Shown: in pieces, positions 32,737-41,772 of the stretch
How the letters are laid out: every line of letters starts with the position of its first letter
How positions within the stretch are numbered: position 1 is the first letter of the stretch
Assembly: GCF_025399795.1 (NCBI RefSeq)
Contig: NZ_JAODTZ010000049.1
Span: forward strand, 22,163-86,162
Direction: 5' to 3'
Origin: Streptomyces rhizosphaerihabitans
GTDB taxonomy: Bacteria; Actinomycetota; Actinomycetes; Streptomycetales; Streptomycetaceae
DNA length: 64,000 nucleotides
Notes under the pieces: model-generated
What the model saw: the letters and a program-made list of their open reading frames with translations, nothing else
The model's database searches: none
What the model was told of the DNA's origin: nothing
Program-made: the position numbers and the translations under genes

Positions 32737-34965
32737 ATGAGCACTGAGCCCACCACCATCCGCTGGGAACAGGACGAGACCGGCGTCGTCACCCTCGTCC
32801 TCGACGACCCCAACCAGTCCGCGAATACGATGAACCAGGCGTTCCGCGCCTCCCTCGCCGCGATCACCGACCGCCTGGAAGCCGAGAAGGACTCGGTCCG
32901 GGGCGTCATCTTCACCTCCGCCAAGAAGACCTTCTTCGCAGGCGGTGACCTGCGCGACCTCATCCGGGTCACCCCCGAGACCGCCCAGGACCTCTTCGAC
33001 GGCGGCCTCGCCATCAAGCGCGACCTGCGCCGCATCGAGACCCTGGGCAAGCCGGTCGTCGCCGCGATCAACGGCGCGGCCCTGGGCGGCGGCTTCGAGC
33101 TCGCCCTCGCCTGCCACCACCGGGTCGCCCTCGACACCTCCGGCACCAAGATCGGCTGCCCCGAGGTCACCCTCGGCCTGCTCCCCGGAGGCGGCGGAGT
33201 CGTCCGCACCGTACGGCTGCTGGGCATCGCCGACGCCCTGCTGAAGGTCCTCCTCCAGGGCACGCAGTACAACGCGACGCGCGCACAGGAGAACGGCCTC
33301 GTCCACGAGGTGGCCGCCACGCCCGAGGAGCTGCTCTCCAAGGCCCGCGCCTTCATCGACGCCAACCCCGAGTCCCAGCAGCCCTGGGACAAGCCGGGCT
33401 ACCGCATCCCGGGCGGCACCCCGGCCAACCCGAAGTTCGCGGCCAACCTGCCCGCCTTCCCGGCCAGCCTGCGCAAGCAGACCAACGGCGCGCCCTACCC
33501 GGCCCCGCGCAACATCCTCGCGGCCGCCGTCGAGGGCTCCCAGGTCGACTTCGAGACGGCCCAGGTCATCGAGGCCCGCTACTTCGTCGAGCTGGCCGCG
33601 GGCCAGACCTCGAAGAACATGATCCAGGCCTTCTTCTTCGACCTCCAGGCCGTCAACTCCGGCGCCAACCGCCCCAAGGGCATCGAGCCGCGCCCGGTCC
33701 GCAAGGCCGCGGTTCTCGGCGCCGGGATGATGGGCGCGGGCATCGCCTACTCGTGCGCCCGCGCGGGCATCGACGTCGTCCTGAAGGACGTGACGGCGGA
33801 GGCCGCGGCCAAGGGCAAGGCGTACTCCGAGAAGCTCTGCGCCAAGGCCGTCTCCCGGGGACGTACGACCCAGGCGAAGGCCGACGCGCTGCTCGCCCGC
33901 ATCACGCCCACCGCAGACCCGAACGACCTCGCGGGCTGCGACGCCGTCATCGAGGCCGTCTTCGAGGACACCGCGCTCAAGCACAAGGTGTTCCAGGAGA
34001 TCCAGAGCATCGTCGAGCCCGACGCGCTGCTCTGCTCCAACACCTCGACGCTGCCCATCACCGCACTCGCCGAGGGCGTCGAGCGGCAGGACGACTTCAT
34101 CGGGCTGCACTTCTTCTCGCCCGTCGACAAGATGCCGCTCGTCGAGATCATCAAGGGCGAGCGCACCGGCGACGAGGCACTGGCCCGCGCCTTCGACCTC
34201 GTACGGCAGATCAAGAAGACCCCGATCGTCGTCAACGACTCGCGCGGCTTCTTCACCTCCCGCGTCATCGGCCACTTCATCAACGAAGGCGTCGCGATGG
34301 TCGGCGAGGGCATCGAGCCCGCCTCCGTCGAGCAGGCCGCCGCCCAGGCCGGCTACCCGGCCAAGGTCCTCTCCCTCATGGACGAGCTGACGCTCACCCT
34401 GCCGCGCAAGATCCGCAAGGAGTCGAAGCAGGCCGTCGAGGAGGCCGGCGGCACCTGGGAGACCCACCCCGCCGAGGCCGTCATCGACCGCATGGTCGAC
34501 GAGTTCGGGCGCCCCGGACGCAGCGGTGGCGCGGGCTTCTACGAGTACGGCGAGGACGGCAGGCGCGGCAAACTGTGGCCGGGGCTGCGCGAGCATTTCG
34601 GGGGTTCCGGGGGTCGCCCCCCGGGCAAGCACAGCACCAAGGCGGGGCACGAGATCCCGTTCGAGGACATGAAGGAGCGCATGCTCTTCTCCGAGGCGCT
34701 GGACACCGTCCGGCTCCTGGAGGAAGGCGTCCTGACCTCCGTCGCCGACGCCAACATCGGCTCCGTCTTCGGGATCGGCTTCCCCGGCTGGACCGGCGGT
34801 GTCCTGCAGTACATCAACGGCTACGAGGGCACGGACGGCACCGGACCGGCCGGGTTCGTGGCCCGCGCGCGGGAACTCGCCGAGCGCTACGGGGACCGCT
34901 TCCTCCCGCCCGCGCTGCTCGTCGAGAAGGCGGAGAAGGGCGAGCGGTTCACCGACGCGGCCTGA
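32737..34965 (+). CDS. fadB: FadB-type multifunctional enoyl-CoA hydratase / 3-hydroxyacyl-CoA dehydrogenase
   Basis: 742 aa. The N-terminal 1-230 is a crotonase domain with FFAGGDLRDL and INGAALGGGFELALAC, which form the oxyanion hole, and GLLPGGGGVVR with the catalytic Glu in CPEVTLGLLPG. From about residue 325 a 3-hydroxyacyl-CoA dehydrogenase NAD-binding domain begins with AAVLGAGMMGAGIAYSCA. It continues with LLCSNTSTLPITALAE and GLHFFSPVDKMPLVEII, and the C-terminal dimer domains end with NIGSVFGIGFPGWTGGVLQY. Hydration and oxidation of enoyl-CoA are thereby combined in one chain. ATG 32737 is preceded by GGAGCATCCCCTG. It ends the operon that begins at 29062. Confidence 0.95.
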   Translation: MSTEPTTIRWEQDETGVVTLVLDDPNQSANTMNQAFRASLAAITDRLEAEKDSVRGVIFTSAKKTFFAGGDLRDLIRVTPETAQDLFDGGLAIKRDLRRIETLGKPVVAAINGAALGGGFELALACHHRVALDTSGTKIGCPEVTLGLLPGGGGVVRTVRLLGIADALLKVLLQGTQYNATRAQENGLVHEVAATPEELLSKARAFIDANPESQQPWDKPGYRIPGGTPANPKFAANLPAFPASLRKQTNGAPYPAPRNILAAAVEGSQVDFETAQVIEARYFVELAAGQTSKNMIQAFFFDLQAVNSGANRPKGIEPRPVRKAAVLGAGMMGAGIAYSCARAGIDVVLKDVTAEAAAKGKAYSEKLCAKAVSRGRTTQAKADALLARITPTADPNDLAGCDAVIEAVFEDTALKHKVFQEIQSIVEPDALLCSNTSTLPITALAEGVERQDDFIGLHFFSPVDKMPLVEIIKGERTGDEALARAFDLVRQIKKTPIVVNDSRGFFTSRVIGHFINEGVAMVGEGIEPASVEQAAAQAGYPAKVLSLMDELTLTLPRKIRKESKQAVEEAGGTWETHPAEAVIDRMVDEFGRPGRSGGAGFYEYGEDGRRGKLWPGLREHFGGSGGRPPGKHSTKAGHEIPFEDMKERMLFSEALDTVRLLEEGVLTSVADANIGSVFGIGFPGWTGGVLQYINGYEGTDGTGPAGFVARARELAERYGDRFLPPALLVEKAEKGERFTDAA

Positions 34966-35151
34966 CCCGGGAACGCGCCAAGGGGCGGTCGTCCGAAGCG
35001 TGTTGCAGGGTTCGGACCGTGCCTTGCCGGCGCGGTCCGAACGGCAGCACCGGGGTGACGTGTCGCTGAGTGGTATGAGGGACTTGCTCCACGGGGGCGG
35101 GCACCGGACGCTGACCGGCGAACCGGTACCCGTCCACACCGAGGAGCCCCC

Positions 35152-36777
35152 ATGGGTCGCCGTCCCGCCCTCGCTCTGCTGGACATCCTGCGCGGCGAGG
35201 GCGTGGACCGCGTCTTCGGCAACCCCGGCACCACCGAACTGCCCTTCCTGGCCGCCCTCGCGGAGGCCGAGGACGCACCGGAGTACGTCCTCGGCATCCA
35301 CGAGGGCGCCGTCGTCTCCATGGCCGACGGATACGCCCGCGCGACCGGGCGGCCCGCCTTCGTCAGCCTGCACATCGCCGCCGGGCTCGCGAACGGGCTC
35401 ATCGGCCTGCTCAACGCCCGTCGCTCCCGCACCCCGTTGGTGGTGATGGCGGGCCAGCAGGACCGCCGCCATCTCCAGCAGGACCCGATGCTGTCGGGCG
35501 ACCTCGTCGGACTGGCCCGCCCCGCCGTCAAGGCGGCCGTCGACGTCCAGCACGCCCGAGACCTGCCGCTCGCCGTGCGCCGCGCCTTCGCCCTCGCCGT
35601 GCGGCCGCCCGCCGGGCCGGTGTTCCTGTCCGTGCCGATGGACCTGCTCGCCGAGGACACCGAGGTCGAGGTCCCGCCCCGCACGCCGACTCCCCGGACG
35701 GGTCCCGCCGTCGGCCTCGACCGCGCCGCCGTGCTGCTCGGCGGCGCCGCCCGCCCCGCCGTCGTGGCCGGCGACGGGGTGGGCCGCGACGACGCCGTCG
35801 CGGCGCTCGTGCGCGTCGCCGAGGCCTGCGGCGCCCCCGTCCACCACCAGCCGATGGCCGACTGCCTCGACTTCCCGACCACGCACCCGCTGTACGCGGG
35901 CATGCTGCCCCCGCGCCACGAAGCCATCCGCGGGGCGCTCGCGCCGTACGACACCGTCCTGATCGCCGGAGCGCACGCGTTCACCCCGCACCACTACAGC
36001 ACCGGCCCCGCGCTGCCGCCGGACATCGGCGTCGTCCAGCTCGACTCCGACCCGGACGAGGTCGGCCGCAACTTCACCGCCGACCTCGGGCTGGTCGGCG
36101 CCCTCGCCCCCTCCCTCGACCGGCTGGCCGACCTGCTGCGCGACCAGGTGCCCGCGCACACCGCCAAGGCCAGAGTGCTGCGCGCCGGTGAGCGGCACAC
36201 GGCCGAACGGGGCCGCGCGGAGGCCGCCGCCCGCGCCGCGTACTCGTCGGCACCCCTCGCACCCTGGGCCGCCGCCCACGCCGTGGCGCACGGACTGCCG
36301 TCCGGCGCCGTGGTCGTCGAAGAGGCCATCACCGTAGGCCTGTTGCTGCGCAAGCTGATACGTCTGGACCGTCCCGGCAGCTACACCCACACCGTCGGCG
36401 GCGGGCTCGGCTGGGGGATCGGCGCCGCCGTCGGGCGGGCGCTCGCCGAGCCGGGGCGGCCGGTGGTCGCCGTACTCGGGGACGGCTGCGCCCTGTTCGG
36501 ACTGCAAGGGCTGTGGAGCGCGGCACGGTCCGGGGTACCGGTGCTGTTCGTGGTGATGAGCAACGGCGCCTACCGCACCCTTCAGGACACCTACGAGGCG
36601 ATGGGCGGCCGAGGTCCCTGTCCCGGGACGGAGCTCGGCGCACTCGACTTCACCCGGGCGGCGGGGTTCTTCGGGATCGACGCCGTCCGGGCCGACAGCG
36701 CCGACCACGTACGGGAGATCGTCGCGGGGGCGGGCGATCTGACGCGCCCGATGCTCATCGACGTGCCGTTGAGATAG
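35152..36777 (+). CDS. Benzoylformate decarboxylase-like ThDP enzyme
   Basis: 541 aa, a three-domain thiamine diphosphate enzyme. It aligns by eye with Pseudomonas benzoylformate decarboxylase (MdlC). GNPGTTELPFL corresponds to GNPGSNELPFL, HEGAVVSMADGYA supplies the catalytic Glu, SLHIAAGLANG keeps the active-site His, and AHAFTPHHY holds a second His. The Ser of the S-N-E motif is Thr here. The ThDP motif is GDGCALFGLQGLWSAA...NGAY near residue 442. Decarboxylation of a 2-keto acid is expected; phenylglyoxylate is only a guess. It lies 186 bp after fadB and could be a separate unit. Confidence 0.82.
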   Translation: MGRRPALALLDILRGEGVDRVFGNPGTTELPFLAALAEAEDAPEYVLGIHEGAVVSMADGYARATGRPAFVSLHIAAGLANGLIGLLNARRSRTPLVVMAGQQDRRHLQQDPMLSGDLVGLARPAVKAAVDVQHARDLPLAVRRAFALAVRPPAGPVFLSVPMDLLAEDTEVEVPPRTPTPRTGPAVGLDRAAVLLGGAARPAVVAGDGVGRDDAVAALVRVAEACGAPVHHQPMADCLDFPTTHPLYAGMLPPRHEAIRGALAPYDTVLIAGAHAFTPHHYSTGPALPPDIGVVQLDSDPDEVGRNFTADLGLVGALAPSLDRLADLLRDQVPAHTAKARVLRAGERHTAERGRAEAAARAAYSSAPLAPWAAAHAVAHGLPSGAVVVEEAITVGLLLRKLIRLDRPGSYTHTVGGGLGWGIGAAVGRALAEPGRPVVAVLGDGCALFGLQGLWSAARSGVPVLFVVMSNGAYRTLQDTYEAMGGRGPCPGTELGALDFTRAAGFFGIDAVRADSADHVREIVAGAGDLTRPMLIDVPLR

Positions 36778-36976
36778 TCGACGAAGAGCATGGACAAGCC
36801 TCCCAGGGAACGAAGTTGTCCACCCGGGTCCAATCGGCGAACCAGCGTGTCCGGGAGTGGGGAAGGACTCGGGCCTGCCCTCGTACGGCGGGAGGCCGAT
36901 GCCTTCGGAGGCGGCGCGGGCGATTCACGGTGACCCGGACCTTGTCATCCGGCGCCGGGCGCCCGACGATCGGTCC

Positions 36977-37720
36977 ATGACGGACGCGGCGGTCCCGAAG
37001 TCGGTGCTCGCCCGCGGTGCGGCGCTGCTGCGTGCCTGCGGAGAGTCGAAGGACGCACTGAGCCTCGCCGAACTGGCCCTGCGTACCGGGCTGCCCAAGC
37101 CGAGCGCGCACCGGCTGATCGGCGAGCTGGTCCGGCTGGGACTCCTCGAACGCACCTCCGAGGGCCGCTACCGCATCGGGCTCGCCCTCTTCGTCCTCGG
37201 CCAGTCGGCGCCGTCCGCCCGGGAGTTGCGGGACATCGCCCTGCCCTACCTCGGCGATCTGCACGAGGAGACCCACGAGAACGTGCATCTCGCCGTTCCC
37301 GACGGGCCCGACACCCTCTTCCTGGAGAAGGTCACCGGCCGCCGCGCCACCCCGATCGTCTCGCGCACCGGCGGCCGGCTGCCCGCACACTGCACGGCCA
37401 CCGGCAAGATCTTCCTCGCCCATGCCCCCCGGCCACCGCACCGGTCCCTGCCCCGGCTGACCCCGCGCACCCTCGTCCTGCCCGGCCAGCTCGCCCGCGA
37501 CCTCGCCGCGACGCGGGCCCGTGGCTACGGCGTCAACCTGGAGGAGGCCGAGATCGGTGTCTCGGCCGTCGCGGCCCCCGTCTACGAACAGGGCCCCGGG
37601 GGCCCGCGTCCGATCGCCGCGCTGTCCGTCACCGGCAGCACCCGCCGCCTGGACATGGACCGGGTCGGCGCACGGGTCTGCGCCGCGGCCCGCGCACTGA
37701 CGCGCGCGCTGTCCGCGTGA
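36977..37720 (+). CDS. IclR-family transcriptional regulator
   Basis: 247 aa from ATG 36977. N-terminal winged helix-turn-helix (LSLAELALRTGLPKPSAHRL then LVRLGLLERTSEGRYRIG), followed by the IclR effector domain with LPYLGDLHEETHENVHLAV, LPAHCTATGKIFLAH and EEAEIGVSAVAAPVY. IclR proteins usually control nearby catabolism of aromatic acids or sugars. The candidates here are the decarboxylase upstream and the ABC importer operon downstream on the other strand. The 199 bp before it (36778-36976) show no clear palindrome. Confidence 0.9.
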   Translation: MTDAAVPKSVLARGAALLRACGESKDALSLAELALRTGLPKPSAHRLIGELVRLGLLERTSEGRYRIGLALFVLGQSAPSARELRDIALPYLGDLHEETHENVHLAVPDGPDTLFLEKVTGRRATPIVSRTGGRLPAHCTATGKIFLAHAPRPPHRSLPRLTPRTLVLPGQLARDLAATRARGYGVNLEEAEIGVSAVAAPVYEQGPGGPRPIAALSVTGSTRRLDMDRVGARVCAAARALTRALSA

Positions 37721-37904
37721 CCGCCGGGAGATCAGTGGTTCCGTCCCGCCCGTAACAGAGCGGCAGATCGCCGACGGGCAGATCGAACTCAGGCATGGCG
37801 AAGGCCGGTTCAAGGCCGGTTTCAGGTCGGTTGACGGCCGGAACGCTGACGGTTGAGGACGCTTCGGCCTCCGGCACCGACGACGAGCCGTCGGACCGCC
37901 CCCG

Positions 37905-39383
37905 TCACCTGGCCCAGCTCACCCCCGACTGCATCGCCACCGCCAGTGCGTGCTCCGTGAGTTGCTCGCCGTGCACCTCGCCCACGAGCCGCCCCCGCAC
38001 GAACACCAGCACCCGGTCGCACAGCTCGGTCAGTTCCGCCGGATCGGTCGAGGCCGTCAGCACCGCCGCCCCCGAAGCGGCCAACTCACCGACGATCCGG
38101 TGCATTTCGGCGCGCACGCCGACGTCCACACCACGGGTCGGGTCATCCAGGACGACGATCCGCGGATCGGTGGCGAGCCACTTGGCGAAGACGACCTTCT
38201 GCTGATTGCCGCCGGACAGCCGGGCCACGATGTCGTCCGGAGCGCCACGCAGCCGCAACCGGCCGGTGAGATCCTCCGTACTCCGGATCAGCCTGGCGCG
38301 CGAGGGCAGCATTCCGCCGCGCCCCAGCGCCAGTCGGCTCACCGCGGTGGCGTTCTCCCAGACCGTGCGATCGGTCATCAGCCCATAGCGTTTGCGGTCG
38401 CTCGGCACGAAGGCCACCCCCGCGCGGACCGCCGCCCGCAGGGATCGCGGCAGCCCCTGCCCGCCCACATCGACGCGCCCCGCCGAGATCGCCGTACGCC
38501 CGCACACCACCTCAAGCGCGGTGAGATGACCCGCTCCCTGGAGCCCGGCCACCCCCACCACCTCGCCCGCCCGCACCGTGAACGTGACGTCGGTGAGCTG
38601 TCCCGGCACCCTCACCTGGGACAGCACCACAGGCGGCGGCCCGTCACCTACGCTGCGTGAACGGCGTACGGGTCCCGGCGGAGCGCCACCGAGCATGGCC
38701 GTCACCAGCTCCGGCACATCGACGTCGCCGCGGTCCGCCCCCGCCAGCGCGACCCGCCCGTCCCGCAGCACCGTGACGCGCTGCGCGAAGCGCATCACCT
38801 CCTCCAGGAAGTGGGTGACGTACAGGACGGCGATGCCCCGCGCGGTGAGGGCGCGCAGCACGCCCTCCAGACGGTGCACCGCGGCGGCGGGCAGCGCGGA
38901 AGTCGGTTCGTCGAGCACCAGCACCTGGGGGCGTCGCAGCAGCGCCCGCGCGATCTCGGTCAACTGCTGATCGGCAAGGGTGAGTTCGGCGAGGGGCGTG
39001 CCGGGGTCGACGTCGAGACCGAGCTCGGCGAGCACCGGCCGGGCCGCGCGGTCCATCGCGCCCCGGTCGAGCAGGCCGAACCGGCGTGGTGGGAGGTGGG
39101 GATAGAGGTTCTCGCGGACGGTCAGGTCGGGGAAGAGGCTCAACTCCTGCGACACGACGGCGATTCCACCCGACCGAGTCTCCCGAGCCGTTCGCACCGT
39201 GCCTTCGTCGGGCGCCACCGTGCCGGACAGGATGCCCACGAGTGTCGACTTGCCCGCGCCGTTCTCGCCGACCAGCGCGTGCACCTCTCCGCCGCGCAGG
39301 CTGATGCCCGCGCCGTCGAGGGCTCTGACCCCGCCGTAGGACTTGACCAGGTCGCACGCGACCAGCAGCTCGCCACCGTCCAT
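37905..39383 (-). CDS. Sugar-type ABC importer ATPase (RbsA-like, two ATPase domains)
   Basis: 492 aa, with two fused nucleotide-binding domains as in RbsA/MglA. Domain 1 has Walker A GENGAGKST, a LTLADQQLTEIARAL signature (degenerate) and LDEPTSALP. Domain 2 lacks a good Walker A (GLQGAGHLT), as is normal for these transporters, but keeps LSGGNQQKVVFAKWL and LDDPTRGVDVG. It should power uptake of a sugar or related ligand, with the binding protein and permease encoded just upstream. One base separates its ATG from the stop of the binding-protein gene. The 184-bp gap below it to the IclR gene shows no feature. Confidence 0.92.
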   Translation of the reverse strand: MDGGELLVACDLVKSYGGVRALDGAGISLRGGEVHALVGENGAGKSTLVGILSGTVAPDEGTVRTARETRSGGIAVVSQELSLFPDLTVRENLYPHLPPRRFGLLDRGAMDRAARPVLAELGLDVDPGTPLAELTLADQQLTEIARALLRRPQVLVLDEPTSALPAAAVHRLEGVLRALTARGIAVLYVTHFLEEVMRFAQRVTVLRDGRVALAGADRGDVDVPELVTAMLGGAPPGPVRRSRSVGDGPPPVVLSQVRVPGQLTDVTFTVRAGEVVGVAGLQGAGHLTALEVVCGRTAISAGRVDVGGQGLPRSLRAAVRAGVAFVPSDRKRYGLMTDRTVWENATAVSRLALGRGGMLPSRARLIRSTEDLTGRLRLRGAPDDIVARLSGGNQQKVVFAKWLATDPRIVVLDDPTRGVDVGVRAEMHRIVGELAASGAAVLTASTDPAELTELCDRVLVFVRGRLVGEVHGEQLTEHALAVAMQSGVSWAR

Positions 39384-39384
39384 G

Positions 39385-40452
39385 TCAGCGCGCGTCCTTC
39401 AGGGGCCTCAACTGGGACTTCTGGTCGCCCAGCAGCCTGTCGATCGTCGGCTTGTACCAGTCGTAGGCGGCCTTCGCGGTTTTCTGGCGCGCGATGATCT
39501 CGTCGATGTTGGACCGGTCGACCACTCCGCCGGGGGACAGGAACCAGCCCTTGAGGAGCTTGCCCTTGTGATCGCGGACCGCCTCGATCAGCATCGACGT
39601 GGACAGATAGCCCTTGAGGAAGTGCTGCGGGTCGATGGTGACGAAGTTCGAGCCGTCCTTCACGGCGTCGAGGGTCTTGGGGTCGACGTCGAAGCCCGCG
39701 GTGAGCCAGCTGCCGTGCTCGGCCTTCTTGATCTTCGCGAGGTTGTAGCTGTCGGCGTCGCCGACGCCGAGGAAGGCGAGCGCCTTGGGGTGCGCGTTGA
39801 CCTGCGCCGACCAGGAACTGTAGTTCTGCCCGGGGTCGCTGTAGGTCTGGAACGGGCCGAGGATCTTGACGTTCGGGGCCTGCTTCCTGAACGTGTCGGC
39901 GATGCCCTTGGCCCGGTTGTCCAGCACCGGTGTCCCGGGGTTGGGCACCCCGATCACGATCTGGCCCCTGGGATCCGTGCCCAGCCGCTTGAGGGCTTCC
40001 TTCGCCATCAACTCGCCCAGCCCGTAGTTGTCGTTGCCCACGTAGAAGCCGACCTTGCTGCCGTCGGTCGGCGAGGTGTCCAGGGCGACGATCGGGATGC
40101 CCTGGTCCACGGCGCGCGCGGCGGGCCGGGTGAAGATCGGCGGGTCGAGGTTCTCCAGGACGATGCCGTCCTTGGCACGGGCGGTCAGGTTCTGGAAGAG
40201 CTGCACCTCGGCGGGCCCGTCCGTGTTGGGCGGTCCGACCGTCTTGAAGTTCACGTTGCCCTGGTGGCTCGCGGCGCTCTCCGCGCCGAGGACCATCTCA
40301 TGGGCGAAGTTCAGGCTTATGTTGGCCACGGCGATACCCATGTCGAGCCGGCCGTTCTTGCCGTCGGAGCCGCTGCCGCCGCCACACCCCGCGACGGCGA
40401 GCAGGGCCAGCGCGGCGGGCACGGCGAGCAACATACGCGATCGGGGGTGCAT
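39385..40452 (-). CDS. Lipoprotein sugar-binding protein of the ABC importer
   Basis: 355 aa. It begins with a lipoprotein signal: basic start, LLAVPAALALLAVAGC and cleavage before the Cys at residue 23, then a Gly/Ser linker. The mature protein is a type I (ribose-binding-like) periplasmic binding fold: MGIAVANISLNFAHEMV, GIVLENLDPP, IPIVALDTSP and VGFYVGNDNYGLGELMAKEA. The ligand is probably a sugar or polyol; nothing in the sequence decides. It lies between permease and ATPase genes, an order less common than ATPase-permease-binding protein. Confidence 0.92.
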   Translation of the reverse strand: MHPRSRMLLAVPAALALLAVAGCGGGSGSDGKNGRLDMGIAVANISLNFAHEMVLGAESAASHQGNVNFKTVGPPNTDGPAEVQLFQNLTARAKDGIVLENLDPPIFTRPAARAVDQGIPIVALDTSPTDGSKVGFYVGNDNYGLGELMAKEALKRLGTDPRGQIVIGVPNPGTPVLDNRAKGIADTFRKQAPNVKILGPFQTYSDPGQNYSSWSAQVNAHPKALAFLGVGDADSYNLAKIKKAEHGSWLTAGFDVDPKTLDAVKDGSNFVTIDPQHFLKGYLSTSMLIEAVRDHKGKLLKGWFLSPGGVVDRSNIDEIIARQKTAKAAYDWYKPTIDRLLGDQKSQLRPLKDAR

Positions 40453-40532
40453 CACGGCCTCCAAGCGGCTCCGGACGGGCTCTGAGGTCCGAAGGGGGAG
40501 GCCTTCGGACCGGGGGACTTCCAGCGGGGACT

Positions 40533-41561
40533 TCAGCGCCGTCGGCGACCGGTTCTGCGCAGCGCGCTGTCCGCCGCGACCGCGACGAGGATCACGCCAC
40601 CGGTCGCGAACGACGTCCAGTTGATGGGTACTTCGAAGAAGACGAGTCCGGAGGCCACCACGGCCAGGATCATCGCCCCGGCCACCGCGCCGACCACCGA
40701 ACCGCGCCCGCCGGCGAGCGGAGTGCCGCCGATGATGCATGCGGCGATGGCCTGCAACTCGTAACCCTGGCCGAGCGTCGGGTCGCCGGCCCCGTAGAAC
40801 GCGAGCGCGAGCGCCGCCGCGCAGGCCGTGGTCAGACCGGACAGGGCGAGCGCCTGCACACGGGTGCGGACGACCGGGATACCGCTGAACTCGGCCGCGT
40901 CGGGGTTGGATCCGATCGCCCGAACCCGCGCCCCGTAGCGCGTCCGCGTCAGCACCACCGTCAGCACGACGACCACGGCGAGCAGGACCCACAGCGCGAA
41001 CGGAACCCCCGCCGCGTCACCGCCCGCCAGCGTGAAGAACGAGTCGTCGAGCGGCAGATCGGTGATCTGCCTGCCGTCGGCGAGCGCGAGCCCGACCCCG
41101 CGGTACAGCATCAGCGTGCCGAGCGTCACGATGAACGAGGGCAGTGCGAGCAGCGTCGTGACCAGCGCGTTGAAGACGCCGAGGGCGATGCCGGTGGCCA
41201 GCATCACCGGGACCGCCAGCCAGGGAGGCGTACCGTCGCGCACCAGCAGCGCCCCGACGACCAGGCACATCGCGTAGGTGCCGCCCACCGACAGATCCAC
41301 TTCCCGCATGGCGAGCGCGAAGACCATTCCGCAGGCCATCAGCGAGATGTAGACGGAGTTGTGCGCGGTGGTGAGCAGGTTGTCGCCGGCGAGGAAGTCC
41401 GGGTAAGGTATGCCGATTCCCGCGACCAGCAGTCCGAGCACGACGAGCACGCCCAGCTCGTCGCGGACCAGCCGGCGGGACAATATGCCCAACCGCCGCC
41501 GCTCGCCGCCCTGTTCGCGGGCGTGCTCGGCGTCGTCCACGGCACGCTCGGTCTCGGTCAT
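40533..41561 (-). CDS. ABC importer permease (RbsC-like)
   Basis: 342 aa with eight to ten hydrophobic segments (for example GVLVVLGLLVAGIGIP, LMACGMVFALAM and WVLLAVVVVLTVVLT). The RbsC-type loop REVDLSVGGTYAMCLVVGAL is present, as is the cytoplasmic EAA-like GSNPDAAEFSGIPV. It is the only permease gene in the operon, so the channel should be a homodimer. It is the first gene of the minus-strand operon and is divergent from the SDR gene across 211 bp that contain a 30-bp direct repeat. ATG 41561 is the start; the N-terminal 35 residues are charged and cytoplasmic. Confidence 0.92.
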   Translation of the reverse strand: MTETERAVDDAEHAREQGGERRRLGILSRRLVRDELGVLVVLGLLVAGIGIPYPDFLAGDNLLTTAHNSVYISLMACGMVFALAMREVDLSVGGTYAMCLVVGALLVRDGTPPWLAVPVMLATGIALGVFNALVTTLLALPSFIVTLGTLMLYRGVGLALADGRQITDLPLDDSFFTLAGGDAAGVPFALWVLLAVVVVLTVVLTRTRYGARVRAIGSNPDAAEFSGIPVVRTRVQALALSGLTTACAAALALAFYGAGDPTLGQGYELQAIAACIIGGTPLAGGRGSVVGAVAGAMILAVVASGLVFFEVPINWTSFATGGVILVAVAADSALRRTGRRRR

Positions 41562-41643
41562 CGGGCACGGCTCCGTACGTACGGCTGACGCTGGGCGGGT
41601 CGCCCCGCAGCGTGGGCCCGGCGAACGCCCGCGGCAACAGGGC

Positions 41644-41743
41644 CGTTCCGGCAAGTGGAATGCGCCTCTGCCCAGCACGGTTCGGGCACGGAGGGGGCGC
41701 TTCGGCCCGGCACGGTTCCGGCGAGTGGAACGCGCTCTTGCCC
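41644..41743. promoter_or_regulatory. 30-bp imperfect direct repeat with GTTCC/GGAAC arms in a divergent promoter region
   Basis: GTTCCGGCAAGTGGAATGCG begins copy A (41645) and GTTCCGGCGAGTGGAACGCG begins copy B (41715), exactly 70 bp apart, each ending TCTTGCCC or similar. Each copy holds an inverted repeat GTTCC-N7-GGAAY. Position between the ABC operon and the SDR gene suggests an operator for both, perhaps for the IclR protein. Confidence 0.5.
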
Positions 41744-41772
41744 GGTGCCCGGCGGCTCCTCACACTCGGCGC

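Noticed and set aside
32317..36708. A 1,463-codon open frame on the minus strand across the thiolase, fadB and decarboxylase genes
   Set aside because: It mirrors well-supported plus-strand genes and has antisense low-complexity composition; typical shadow frame of 70% GC DNA.
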